From DASQVO01 sp035640715 (lineage in GTDB: Bacteria > Actinomycetota > Actinomycetes > Streptosporangiales > Streptosporangiaceae), in assembly GCA_035640715.1 (NCBI GenBank), contig DASQVO010000506.1:1-30557 (forward strand): 30,557 nt of DNA, given 5' to 3'. This document shows positions 1 to 7,039 of this stretch, one piece after another. Every line of letters begins with the position of its first letter. The stretch's first letter is position 1. A program made the position numbers and the translations under genes. The notes beneath the pieces are model-generated. The model searched no databases and was not told the origin of the DNA. It saw nothing but the letters and a program-made list of their open reading frames with translations.

Positions 1-375
1 CGCGGGGACGAACACCGCCGGGTCGAGCTGAGGGCCGGCCTGGCTGGCGGCCGGGCCGGTGATCTCCGTCCGGTAGATGATCCGGGTGCGGCCATCCACC
101 GTAGGCTCCAGCCGGTGCACGGTACGCACGATGAAGTCGCCGACGTCCATCTCGTCGGTGAACAGCTTCCCGGGCACAATCTCGGTCAGGCACATCTGGA
201 TGGGCTCATCCCCGGGCGGGGTCATCGTGAACGTCGTGCCGGCCGCGAACGGGCCGTCGATCGTGATCTTCTCGATGCCGCTATTCCACTGTGGCCACGC
301 CGCCATGTCCGACCAGTGCCGCCACACCACCTCCGGGGCGGCGGTGGTCTCCACGCTGTGCTCGTACTCCCACAT
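1..375 (-). CDS. SRPBCC-family protein (AHSA1/polyketide cyclase-like), partial
   Basis: Reading leftward from ATG 373-375, the frame is open for 125 codons to the window edge, so the C-terminus is missing. It begins MWEYEHSVETTAAPEVVWRH, followed by W-S-D-M-A-A-W-P-Q-W-N, then G-P-F-A-A-G-T-T-F-T-M-T-P-P-G. This is the usual start of SRPBCC (START-like) ligand-binding folds: strand, helix with V-W, W-P-x-W-N, and the G-x-F-x-x-G-T turn. A strong AGGAGG-type site (381-387 on the plus strand reads cctccta) sits 5-6 bases before the ATG and supports this start. Such genes are commonly paired with ArsR-type repressors; none is visible here, but one could lie downstream, outside the window. The tandem palindrome just upstream fits repressor control. 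Ligand and role are unknown. Confidence 0.85.
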   Translation of the reverse strand, partial: MWEYEHSVETTAAPEVVWRHWSDMAAWPQWNSGIEKITIDGPFAAGTTFTMTPPGDEPIQMCLTEIVPGKLFTDEMDVGDFIVRTVHRLEPTVDGRTRIIYRTEITGPAASQAGPQLDPAVFVPA

Positions 376-387
376 GAGTTCCTCCTA

Positions 388-420
388 TTAATCTGCGCAG
401 AGATTAACTATGCGCAGATT
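388..420. promoter_or_regulatory. Tandem palindromic operator upstream of the SRPBCC gene
   Basis: The block has 10-base perfect arms AATCTGCGCA (390-399) and TGCGCAGATT (411-420) around an 11-base spacer. It can also be read as two imperfect copies of the 14-base palindrome AATCTGCGCAGATT: one at 390-405 with an extra base, one at 407-420 with two mismatches. It starts one base beyond the ribosome binding site, so it lies in the 5' leader or promoter of the SRPBCC gene. Symmetric AT-flanked sites of this size are typical for dimeric winged-helix repressors such as ArsR or MarR types. The regulator is inferred, not seen. Confidence 0.6.
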
Positions 421-594
421 ATCTCCCGGCAGCCTGAATGCGCGCAGGCGAGTGAGGCCAGCACACTGAGAGCAGGCAGCCGCGTGCATCGGGCCAGGGC
501 TGGCCGCCCCGCTAGTGCTGGTGATTGGAAGTATGGCTGTGTGTGACGAGTGTCTGGGCCTGATTTTGTCGGTGCCTGGTGGTGTGCTTGATGG
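421..594. other. Intergenic stretch before the TnpB relic
   Basis: I see no convincing gene on either strand. The last 60 bases before 595 could hold the left end of the TnpB element, but no clear end hairpin was recognised. An in-frame TGA at 589-591 fixes the TnpB start at ATG 595. Confidence 0.4.
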
Positions 595-1586
595 ATGCCG
601 AGGCACCGGGATCCCGCAGCGCCCCGGGTGGTGCATCGCACCGCCCGGGCGGGGCTGCGGGTAACCCGTGCCCAGCGGCGCCGCCTGCTGGGCCTGCTGG
701 TCTCGGCCGGGGATGTGTGGGCGTGTGTGCTGGAGCTGAATGCCTGGCGGCGGGCCCGCCGGGACGCTCCGCTGGCCGGGTATCAGGAGCTGTGCCGGGA
801 ACTGGCCGCCTCCGGGCCCGGCACCTTCGGGGACCTGGACACTACCGGTGCCCGGTCGGTGCTGCGCCGCTACTCCGATGCCTGGATGGCCACCGGCTCC
901 GGATCCCGGTGGCGAAGGGCAGGCCGCCGCTGATCGTGCGGCTGGACCGCGATCTGCCCTACCCGCCCGGCCAGGTCCGGTCGGTGACCTTGCTGTATGA
1001 GGCGGGGCGGCTGTGGGTGGATATCACCGCCGAGGTGCCGGTGGCCACCTATCCCGATGGTGCGGCGCCGGACCCGGCCCGCCTGGCCGGGGTTGATCTG
1101 GGCATCATTCATCCGTATGCGGTGGCCGGGCCGGGCGGGCAGGGGCTGCTGGTGTCCGGGCGGGCCATCCGCGCCGAATGCCACCAGCATCTGCGCGATG
1201 CCAAGGCACGGCGGCGGGCGGTCGCCCGCCGCGCCCCCCGGCCGGGGCAGCGCGGGTCGCGGCGGTGGCGCCAGTTCCGGCGCCGCCAGAAGCTGGTGGA
1301 GGCCCGGCATGCCCGCCGGGTCCGCCAGGCCCAGCACGAAGCCGCCAGGACCGTCATCTCCTGGGCGGTGGACAACCAGGTCGGCACCCTGGCGGTGGGC
1401 GACCCCCGCGGCGTCCTCGCCGTCAAGGCGGGCAGGCGGCACAATCAGCGCACCCGCGCCTGGCGGATCGGGCACCTGCTCCGCGCCCTGCGCGACAAGG
1501 CCGGGCAGGCCGGGATCACGGTCCGGCTGACCGACGAGCGGGGCACCTCCTCCACCTGCCCCAAATGCCTCAAGCCCCGTGGTTGA
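595..1586 (+). pseudogene. TnpB-family (IS200/IS605 accessory) nuclease gene, frameshifted and truncated
   Basis: The N-terminal part reads from ATG 595 in one frame (L-R-V-T-R-A-Q-R-R-R-L, then D-V-W-A-C-V-L-E-L-N-A-W) to about 890. The rest continues in another frame, starting G-H-R-L-R-I-P-V-A-K-G. Compared with the family as I know it, roughly 30-35 codons are missing at the junction, so an internal deletion caused the frameshift. The downstream part has the RuvC-I aspartate in G-V-D-L-G-I-I-H-P-Y and the first zinc-knuckle pair in T-S-S-T-C-P-K-C. It stops right after K-P-R-G, so the second CxxC pair and the final RuvC aspartate are missing. At the usual RuvC-II glutamate it reads L-A-V-G-D-P-R-G, with glycine in place of glutamate. 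No TnpA transposase is adjacent. A functional nuclease is very unlikely. Confidence 0.85.
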
Positions 1587-1734
1587 CATCCCGGGGGCCC
1601 CGGGACCCTGAGCTGCGGGCGGTTTCGGATGCGTCGTCGTTCTTTACTCGGTCCAGCAAGTCCTGAATGAGCCGTTCCGTGCCGGTGCGGATCGCGCGTT
1701 GGCAGTGGTCCTCCCAAGAAGGCTCAGTATTCAC
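1570..1734 (-). CDS. Small hypothetical ORF (54 aa), possibly a truncated gene 5' end
   Basis: From GTG 1732-1734 this frame reads VNTEPSWEDHCQRAIRTGTE, then R-L-I-Q-D-L-L-D-R-V-K-N, ending at TGA 1570-1572. The first 35 residues look like a real protein start: amphipathic, with balanced charges. The last part overlaps the TnpB hairpin and 3' end and looks like read-through, which suggests the IS element cut off an older minus-strand gene. No good ribosome binding site is visible. I do not recognise the family. Confidence 0.25.
   Translation of the reverse strand: MNTEPSWEDHCQRAIRTGTERLIQDLLDRVKNDDASETARSSGSRGPRDVNHGA
1590..1604. terminator. GC-rich hairpin just after the TnpB relic
   Basis: The sequence cccgggggccccggg forms a 6-base CCCGGG/CCCGGG stem with a 3-base loop, four bases after the TnpB stop codon. 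There is no T-run. It may be a transcription stop or the structured right end of the element; it could also mark the breakpoint that truncated TnpB. Confidence 0.35.
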
Positions 1735-1849
1735 ATATTTACGGTTGATTTAGTAGTTAATCTGCTTCATGATGTGGGCATGGGCTCGCGCCGCTGCGGG
1801 CCGACTGGAGCTATGCGATCAGGATCCCGAACAGAGCGGAGCAGGCGGC

Positions 1850-3172
1850 ATGGACGGCAATCACCTGGCTGACCGGCATCTGAACAATGAGGCTGTCTAT
1901 GACGCGATGCGTCTTGACCAGTGGCTCACCGGGCATGCCCGGGGCGCAGGGGTCACCCGGCGCGGCATGCTGAAGATGCTGACCGGGGCGGGCCTGTCGG
2001 CCGCGGCTTTGCCGGCCCTGACCGGCGGCACCGCCCGCGCGGCGGTGACCCAGCGCGCTGGATCACAGGCGAGTACGGCCACCAGTCCGATCGTCAAGCC
2101 GTTGTCGCCGGATGAGTTCTATGTGTATGGCTCCAACGCCGAGATGCGCTGGGAGGTGATGCGGGGGCAGGGGTATACCGTCCCGAACGCGAACTTCTTC
2201 GTGCGTGATCACACCTCCACCCCGCTGATCGACGCCAGCACCTGGACCCTCGATGTGTACGGTACCGGGCTGGCCGGCTCCCCGACCGCGAGTAACCCTG
2301 TGCAGTTCAGCTATCAGGACCTGCTGGACCTGCCATCGCAGATGGTGGTTTCGTTCGTCGAGTGCGCGGGTAACGGCCGCAGCTTCTTCACCACCCAGCA
2401 GCACCAGACAGTGCCCGGGACGCCCTGGCTGCTAGGTGCGATCGGGGTGGCGGCCTGGCGGGGAGTCCCGCTGTCCATCATCTTGGACCGGGCCGGGATC
2501 ACCCATCAAGCTGTGGACGTCATGCCCTCGGGACTGGACCCCCACTACGTGGCCGGGGGTGTGGACTACGGGCCTGTCCGGCGGCCGATTCCGGTGTCCA
2601 AGGCGTTCGACGATGTGATCCTGGCGTATGAAATGAACGGTGTGCCGCTGCTACCCGACAGCGGGTACCCGGTCCGGTTCATCGTGCCGTCGTGGGCGGG
2701 GATCTCCAACATCAAGTGGGTCGGCGCGATCGAGGTCTCCGACACCCCGCTGTTCTCCTACTGGAACACCCAGGCCTACCTGCTGTTCGGGCCAACCTAC
2801 CCGCCGGGCGGTCAGCTGATCACTACCCAGGTCGTCAAGAGCGCCTTCGAGCTCGAATGGAACGCCCAGCTGCCAGCCAACCAGCACTACCTGCTCACTG
2901 GCCGGTCGTGGTCCGGCAACGGGCACATCGCCTACACCGAGATCAGCACCGACGGCGGCCAGACCTGGCACCTGGCCACGCCCCGCGACGTCGGCTTCCC
3001 CGCCGCCTGGCAGCTGTGGGAATTCCCCTGGTACACCCCCGCGGCAGGGTCCTACACACTGCAGGCCCGGGCCACCGACGTCACCGGCGCCACCCAGCCC
3101 GTCACCGTCCCCTACAACACGGGGGGATACTTGTTCGGCGGCATAGTCGACCACCCCATCACCACAGCCTGA
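1850..3172 (+). CDS. Tat-exported sulfite oxidase-family molybdopterin oxidoreductase
   Basis: 440 aa. ATG 1850 is chosen because GGAG lies about 9 bases upstream; an in-frame ATG at 1769 has no ribosome binding site. Residues 36-64 form a twin-arginine signal (T-R-R-G-M-L-K-M-L, then a hydrophobic stretch ending A-R-A), so the protein should be exported folded with its cofactor. Residues about 85-290 match the oxidoreductase molybdopterin-binding domain. Cys172 in F-V-E-C-A-G-N-G-R-S is the expected molybdenum ligand. From about 310 to 440 it matches the Mo-co dimerisation domain (I-S-T-D-G-G-Q-T-W, Y-T-L-Q-A-R-A-T-D). No haem domain is present, so electrons must go to a separate acceptor. 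The natural substrate, sulfite or another oxyanion or sulfur compound, cannot be told from sequence. The next gene also encodes a Tat-exported enzyme. Confidence 0.9.
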   Translation: MDGNHLADRHLNNEAVYDAMRLDQWLTGHARGAGVTRRGMLKMLTGAGLSAAALPALTGGTARAAVTQRAGSQASTATSPIVKPLSPDEFYVYGSNAEMRWEVMRGQGYTVPNANFFVRDHTSTPLIDASTWTLDVYGTGLAGSPTASNPVQFSYQDLLDLPSQMVVSFVECAGNGRSFFTTQQHQTVPGTPWLLGAIGVAAWRGVPLSIILDRAGITHQAVDVMPSGLDPHYVAGGVDYGPVRRPIPVSKAFDDVILAYEMNGVPLLPDSGYPVRFIVPSWAGISNIKWVGAIEVSDTPLFSYWNTQAYLLFGPTYPPGGQLITTQVVKSAFELEWNAQLPANQHYLLTGRSWSGNGHIAYTEISTDGGQTWHLATPRDVGFPAAWQLWEFPWYTPAAGSYTLQARATDVTGATQPVTVPYNTGGYLFGGIVDHPITTA

Positions 3173-3232
3173 CCGCTGCTGTTTCGTGGAGGTCGGCCCT
3201 CTGCACAGATGTTGCTAAAAGCTGCAATAGCG

Positions 3233-3261
3233 TTGACATCTGGCTGAATACGTCATTGATT
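3233..3261 (+). promoter_or_regulatory. Candidate promoter for the M28 peptidase, leaderless transcript
   Basis: TTGACA at 3233-3238 matches the vegetative -35 consensus exactly. A weak -10 (ttgatt, 3256-3261) follows after 17 bases. The expected start point, about 6-7 bases later, falls on the A of ATG 3268, so the mRNA may start at the initiation codon. The -10 match is poor, so the call is tentative. Confidence 0.4.
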
Positions 3262-3267
3262 CGAAGG

Positions 3268-4701
3268 ATGGAGAACAACAACGTCCGGGGCGGCAAAGGC
3301 TCTACCCGCCGTGCGTTCCTATCCGCCTCGGCCGTTACCGCGGTCGCGGCACCCCTTCTTACCGGTACGGCACAGGCCGGTACCAGTCCCGCACTCACCC
3401 GGCAAGAACCCGACGAGGAACTGCGGGCGCTGTTGCGTGAAGTGGACCCCGGCCGGATCAAGGCGACGGTGCTGCGGCTCACCCAGTTCGGCACCCGGCA
3501 TACCGCATCGAGCCAGACCGATCCGGTACGTGGCATCGGCGCGGCCACCGCCTGGGTGTTCGCCCAGCTGGAGGCCGTTGCGGCCACCTCATCCGGCCGC
3601 ATGATGGTGCAGAAGCAAACATTCCTGCAGCCGGTTTCGAACCGGATCCCGGTGCCGACGACAATCACCAACGTCATCGCGACCCTGAAAGGGAACGCGT
3701 CCCCTGAGCGGTTCTATGTCGTTACCGGGCACCTGGACTCCCGCGTGACCGACGTGCTGAACTTCACCAGCGACGCTCCCGGCGCCGACGACGACGCCTC
3801 CGGTGTCGCGGTCGTGCTCGAGCTCGCGCGCCTGTTCGCCACTCGCCAGTTCGCCGGCACTCTGGTGTTCGCCACCGTGGCCGGGGAAGAGCAGGGGCTG
3901 TACGGCTCGGCCTACATGGCGAAGCAGATGAAGGCGGCGGGCGCCGACGTGCAGGGAATGTTCAGCAACGACATCGTCGGCGCCAGCCAGGCCTGGGATG
4001 GCACCCAGCCCGATCCGCATACCCTGCGGCTGTTCGTGGAGGGCATCCCGACCGCGGCGGCCCCGGCCGACATCGCGCTGATGCAGTCGGTCGGCGGCGA
4101 GAACGATGGGGCATCGCGCCAGCTGGCCCGCTTCGTCCAGGACGTGGCCCCGTTCGGCCTGACCGGCATGAACGTCCGGGTGATCTGGCGGCGCGACCGG
4201 TACCTGCGCGGCAGTGACCACATCTCGTTCCAGGCTCAGGGATACCCGGCAGGCAGGTTCACCGAGCCGCGGGAGAACTTCAACCACGAGCATCAGGACA
4301 CGCGGGTCGTCAACGGAGTTCAGTTCGGCGATCTGCCGCAGTTCGTGGACTTCGACTACATCGCGCGGGTGGCCAAAGTGAACGGCGCGGCGCTGTGGTC
4401 ACTGGCTACCGGACCCGGCACGCCCAAGAATCTGGAGATCCACGCGACGGCGCCCCCCAACTTTGCCGGCATCAACACCACCACGCTCACCTGGAACGCC
4501 AACACCGAGCCGGACCTGGCCGGCTACGAGGTGGTGTGGCGGGAGACCACGTCGGCGGAGTGGACGAACGTGATCGATGTCGGCGGCCTCACCACGGTCA
4601 CGCTGGACATCTCCAAGGACAACGTGCAGTTCGGCCTGCGCGCCGTCGACCAGGCCGGGCACCGCAGCCCGGTCGCCTTCCCGCAGGTGGTGTCCTACTA
4701 G
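3268..4701 (+). CDS. Tat-exported M28-family zinc aminopeptidase with C-terminal Fn3-like domain
   Basis: 477 aa. The start at ATG 3268 gives a Tat signal (T-R-R-A-F-L-S-A-S-A-V, residues 13-37, cleavage near A-Q-A). The M28 metal-binding set is complete: His155 in G-H-L-D-S, bridging Asp174 in G-A-D-D-D-A-S-G, the E-E pair 207/208 in G-E-E-Q-G-L-Y-G-S, Asp235 in S-N-D-I-V-G, and His318 in G-S-D-H-I-S-F. These support a secreted two-zinc aminopeptidase. Residues about 385-477 (A-P-P-N, L-T-W-N-A-N-T-E-P-D-L-A-G-Y-E-V-V-W-R) look like a fibronectin type III module, often used for substrate or surface binding. The AAGG directly abutting the ATG is too close to act as a normal ribosome site, consistent with leaderless translation. 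The peptide substrate is unknown. Confidence 0.92.
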   Translation: MENNNVRGGKGSTRRAFLSASAVTAVAAPLLTGTAQAGTSPALTRQEPDEELRALLREVDPGRIKATVLRLTQFGTRHTASSQTDPVRGIGAATAWVFAQLEAVAATSSGRMMVQKQTFLQPVSNRIPVPTTITNVIATLKGNASPERFYVVTGHLDSRVTDVLNFTSDAPGADDDASGVAVVLELARLFATRQFAGTLVFATVAGEEQGLYGSAYMAKQMKAAGADVQGMFSNDIVGASQAWDGTQPDPHTLRLFVEGIPTAAAPADIALMQSVGGENDGASRQLARFVQDVAPFGLTGMNVRVIWRRDRYLRGSDHISFQAQGYPAGRFTEPRENFNHEHQDTRVVNGVQFGDLPQFVDFDYIARVAKVNGAALWSLATGPGTPKNLEIHATAPPNFAGINTTTLTWNANTEPDLAGYEVVWRETTSAEWTNVIDVGGLTTVTLDISKDNVQFGLRAVDQAGHRSPVAFPQVVSY

Positions 4702-4831
4702 TTCGGCGGTGGCCGGTTGCCAGGTCATGCAGCAAGGCGCTGGCCTCCTCGCGGGATGTCCGATCTTCATCGGATCTTCACACGGTTACCCGATGTTCTG
4801 CACATGCGACGCCGACCCTGAACTTGACACC

Positions 4832-4909
4832 GGCGGACGCCGGTCGGCGCACAAGAGGGGGGTGCGCCGACCGGCGAACGCTGGTCAGCGCACAAGAGGG
4901 GGGTGCGCC
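4832..4909 (+). repeat. Tandem 37-bp leader repeat with Shine-Dalgarno hairpins
   Basis: Two copies (4832-4868 and 4873-4909) differ at 3 of 37 positions and repeat with a 41-base period. Each contains arms [G/A]GCGCAC and GTGCGCC around a 9-base loop AAGAGGGGG. In copy 1 the stem is 7 perfect pairs. In copy 2 it is 6 pairs plus a basal A-C mismatch. Copy 2 ends exactly at ATG 4910, so the ribosome binding site of the YflT-like gene lies in its loop. Copy 1 has GAC where the ATG would be. This may be a structural control of translation; the regulatory role is inference. Confidence 0.75.
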
Positions 4910-5404
4910 ATGTTGTACGGCAGGCTCACGGCGAACCCGCTCACCGCCGCCTGGAATACCGTCGCCCAGTTCGATGACTACACCGACGCCCAGCGCGCGG
5001 TGGACCGGCTCTCCGATGACGGCTTCCCGGTTGAGCAGATCGACATCGTCGGTTCCGAGCTGCGGCTGGTTGAGCGGGTAACCGGGCGGCTGACCAAGGC
5101 GCGTGCGGCGGGTGCCGGGGCGCTGGGCGGGGTGTGGGTCGGCTTGTTCATCGGCATCCTGTTCGGGCTGTTTACCGTCGGCAATACCTGGCTCGCCATG
5201 CTGGTGACCGGGGCTGTCCTGGGCGCATTGTGGGGTGCGATCTTCGGGTTCGCCCGCCACCTGGCGACCCGCGGCCAGCGCGACTTCCGCTCGCTGCGCG
5301 GGCTGTCCGCAGCCCGTTACGACCTGATCGTGCGCGGGGACGGTGCCGAGCAGGCCCGGGCCATGCTGATCCAGGCCGGGCTGCGGCCCCCTGAGCCTCG
5401 TTGA
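4910..5404 (+). CDS. YflT-like general stress membrane protein
   Basis: 164 aa. ATG 4910 follows GAGGGGGG by 6 bases. The N-terminal part (residues about 18-60: Q-F-D-D-Y-T-D-A-Q-R-A-V-D-R-L, then F-P-V-E-Q-I-D-I-V-G) matches the YflT/general stress protein 17M domain, a ferredoxin-like fold for paired-residue or ligand sensing of unknown mechanism. Two glycine-rich membrane helices follow (about 68-90 and 94-116, with GxxxG spacing) and then a soluble tail with R-Y-D-L-I-V-R-G-D-G that resembles the end of a second half-domain. Members of this family are often under general stress sigma control in Bacillus; here the duplicated leader hairpin is the only visible control. It faces zwf convergently. 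Confidence 0.85.
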   Translation: MLYGRLTANPLTAAWNTVAQFDDYTDAQRAVDRLSDDGFPVEQIDIVGSELRLVERVTGRLTKARAAGAGALGGVWVGLFIGILFGLFTVGNTWLAMLVTGAVLGALWGAIFGFARHLATRGQRDFRSLRGLSAARYDLIVRGDGAEQARAMLIQAGLRPPEPR

Positions 5405-5439
5405 CCTCACCTGGGCGGCGGTGGCGCATGTCTGGCAAG

Positions 5440-5453
5440 CCGCCCGCAGGCGG
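5440..5453. terminator. Possible bidirectional terminator hairpin
   Basis: CCGCC (5440-5444), loop CGCA, GGCGG (5449-5453) lies between the convergent YflT-like and zwf genes. The stem is short and there is no T-run, so support is positional. Confidence 0.3.
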
Positions 5454-5509
5454 ATGACCGGGGCTTCACGGCGGCGTGGCCTGGACGACGGCGTCGCAGA
5501 TGTCGCCCG

Positions 5510-6865
5510 TCATTGAGGGCCGTCCGAGCCGGCCGGGTACTCCTGGAGCGGAACGAGATCCTTGGACCACGCCGACAGCACCGGCGCGACGACCCGCCAG
5601 GACTCTTCGGCCTCGTCGCCGCGGACCGACAAGGCGGCGTTTCCGTTCAGCACATCGAGCAGCAGCCGGCCATAGGCGGGCAGTTCTGGTGGATCGATCT
5701 GGGCGGTCAGCGTCAGCGGCGCGAGGGTGTGCGCCCGGGCCCCGATGCCGGTCAGGTCGAGGGTCAGGTTTTCCGGATCGAGCCCGAACCGCAGCACGTT
5801 GGGCAGCGCTTCCCCGCCGTAGCCGGAGGGCAGGTGCGGCACGTGGCGGAAGTGCACGGCCACCTCCTTGCGGTCCCGTCCGAGTGCCTTCCCGGTGCGG
5901 AGCCGGAAGATCGTTCCCGGCCAGCGCCAGTTGTCCAGCTCGAGTTCCACCTCGGCGAAGGTCTCGGTGCCGTGCCCAGGGTCAACTCCTTTCTCGTCGA
6001 CGTAAGCGGGAACCTGGTGGCCCCTGACCTGGCCGGCCAGGTAGCGGGCGCGGCGGGTGCGGCGCACGACGTCGCGCTCGGTGAGTGGCCGCACCGAGCG
6101 GAGGACATCGACCTTGCGGTCGCGCAGGTCGCGTTCGCCGAGGCTGATGGGCGGTTCCATGGCGACGAGGCAGAGCAGCTGCAGCAGGTGGTTCTGCACC
6201 ATGTCCTTGAGCGCCCCGACCCTGTCGTAGTAGCCCGCCCGGCCCTCCAGGGCCAGCGATTCGTCCCAGACGATGTCCACCTCGGCGATATGCGTGCTGT
6301 TCCAGATGGGCTCGAGCATCCGGTTGGCCAGCCGGGCGCCGAGCACGTTCTGCACGGTGGTCATGGCCAGGAAGTGATCCACCCGGAACACTGCCTGCTC
6401 GGGCACCAGTTCGGCGAGCAGGCGGTTCAGCTCGACGGCGCTGTTCAGGTCCTCGCCGAACGGCTTTTCCAGGACGATCTTGCTGCCCGGCGGCAGGCCC
6501 GCGTGGTGCAGCGCGGAGACCGCGACGGGGAAGACGGCCGGGGGGAGGGCGAGGTAGGCGGCGACCGGTCCGTGGCCGGTGATGGCGGCGGCGATGTCGG
6601 CCGGGTCGGCAACATCTGCCTGCTGGTAGCTCGATGCCGACACGACCGCCTGCCTCGCGGTGACCGGAAACTGCGTGCCGTGACGGTCGAGCTGGGCGGC
6701 TGACCATTGCCGGAAGTTCTCGCTGGTCCAGTCCTCCCGGCCGACGCCAACCAGCTGGAACCGTTCGCCGAGCTGGCTGGTTTCCTGCAGCGCCGCGAGT
6801 CCTGGCAGCAGGTAGCGCGCGGTGAGGTCACCTGTCGCCCCGAAGATCGCGAGCCGCTCGATCAT
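5510..6865 (-). CDS. zwf: Glucose-6-phosphate dehydrogenase-like protein
   Basis: 451 aa, somewhat shorter than typical G6PDH (about 480-510). It has the NADP-binding motif G-A-T-G-D-L-T (residues 9-15), E-K-P-F-G (133-137), R-V-D-H-F (161-165, the R-I-D-H-Y signature) and V-Q-N-H-L-L-Q-L. It would catalyse the first step of the oxidative pentose phosphate pathway and supply NADPH. One oddity: in canonical enzymes the signature continues L-G-K-E with a substrate-binding lysine, whereas here it reads L-A-M-T, so Lys is Met and Glu is Thr. This may be a divergent paralogue with altered activity. ATG 6863-6865 overlaps the TGA of a GH15 remnant (ATGA), so the two were once translationally coupled. 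It lies in convergent orientation to the stress gene. Confidence 0.85.
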   Translation of the reverse strand: MIERLAIFGATGDLTARYLLPGLAALQETSQLGERFQLVGVGREDWTSENFRQWSAAQLDRHGTQFPVTARQAVVSASSYQQADVADPADIAAAITGHGPVAAYLALPPAVFPVAVSALHHAGLPPGSKIVLEKPFGEDLNSAVELNRLLAELVPEQAVFRVDHFLAMTTVQNVLGARLANRMLEPIWNSTHIAEVDIVWDESLALEGRAGYYDRVGALKDMVQNHLLQLLCLVAMEPPISLGERDLRDRKVDVLRSVRPLTERDVVRRTRRARYLAGQVRGHQVPAYVDEKGVDPGHGTETFAEVELELDNWRWPGTIFRLRTGKALGRDRKEVAVHFRHVPHLPSGYGGEALPNVLRFGLDPENLTLDLTGIGARAHTLAPLTLTAQIDPPELPAYGRLLLDVLNGNAALSVRGDEAEESWRVVAPVLSAWSKDLVPLQEYPAGSDGPQ

Positions 6866-6987
6866 GTCAGCATTCTTGCCTTCGCGCGGGCGAGAGTCAC
6901 GCCGCTGATGATGACGCCAATGTGACTGAACGCCTGCGGGAAGTTGCCGATGAATTCACCCGTTGACCAAAAACCGTTCCGCCTGCA
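6862..6987 (-). pseudogene. C-terminal relic of a GH15 glucoamylase/trehalase-like gene
   Basis: The frame ending at TGA 6862-6864 reads T-G-E-F-I-G-N-F-P-Q-A-F-S-H-I-G-V-I, the highly characteristic C-terminal signature of GH15 glucan glucosidases and trehalases. Only about 35 codons are left: an in-frame TGA at 6988-6990 and loss of similarity mark the break, and no start codon fits. GH15 genes directly upstream of zwf are common in actinobacteria as I recall. The relic therefore records a deletion or rearrangement at about 6.97 kb that removed the rest of the enzyme but left its overlap with zwf intact. Confidence 0.75.
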
Positions 6988-7039
6988 TCACCCCACGCGG
7001 GCTCAGCGGGGGGATCGATGCGGAGCGTTACCGGAAGGA

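Noticed and set aside
77..546. Plus-strand frames opposite the SRPBCC gene and its leader
   Set aside because: They are antisense shadows; the minus-strand frame has a clear family pattern and ribosome site.
870..1589. Long minus-strand frame across TnpB
   Set aside because: Shadow of GC-rich TnpB codons; Pro/Gly/Arg composition with no motif.
4577..4909. Extended start for the YflT-like protein upstream of 4910
   Set aside because: That region overlaps the M28 gene's end and the duplicated leader; ATG 4910 has the proper ribosome site.
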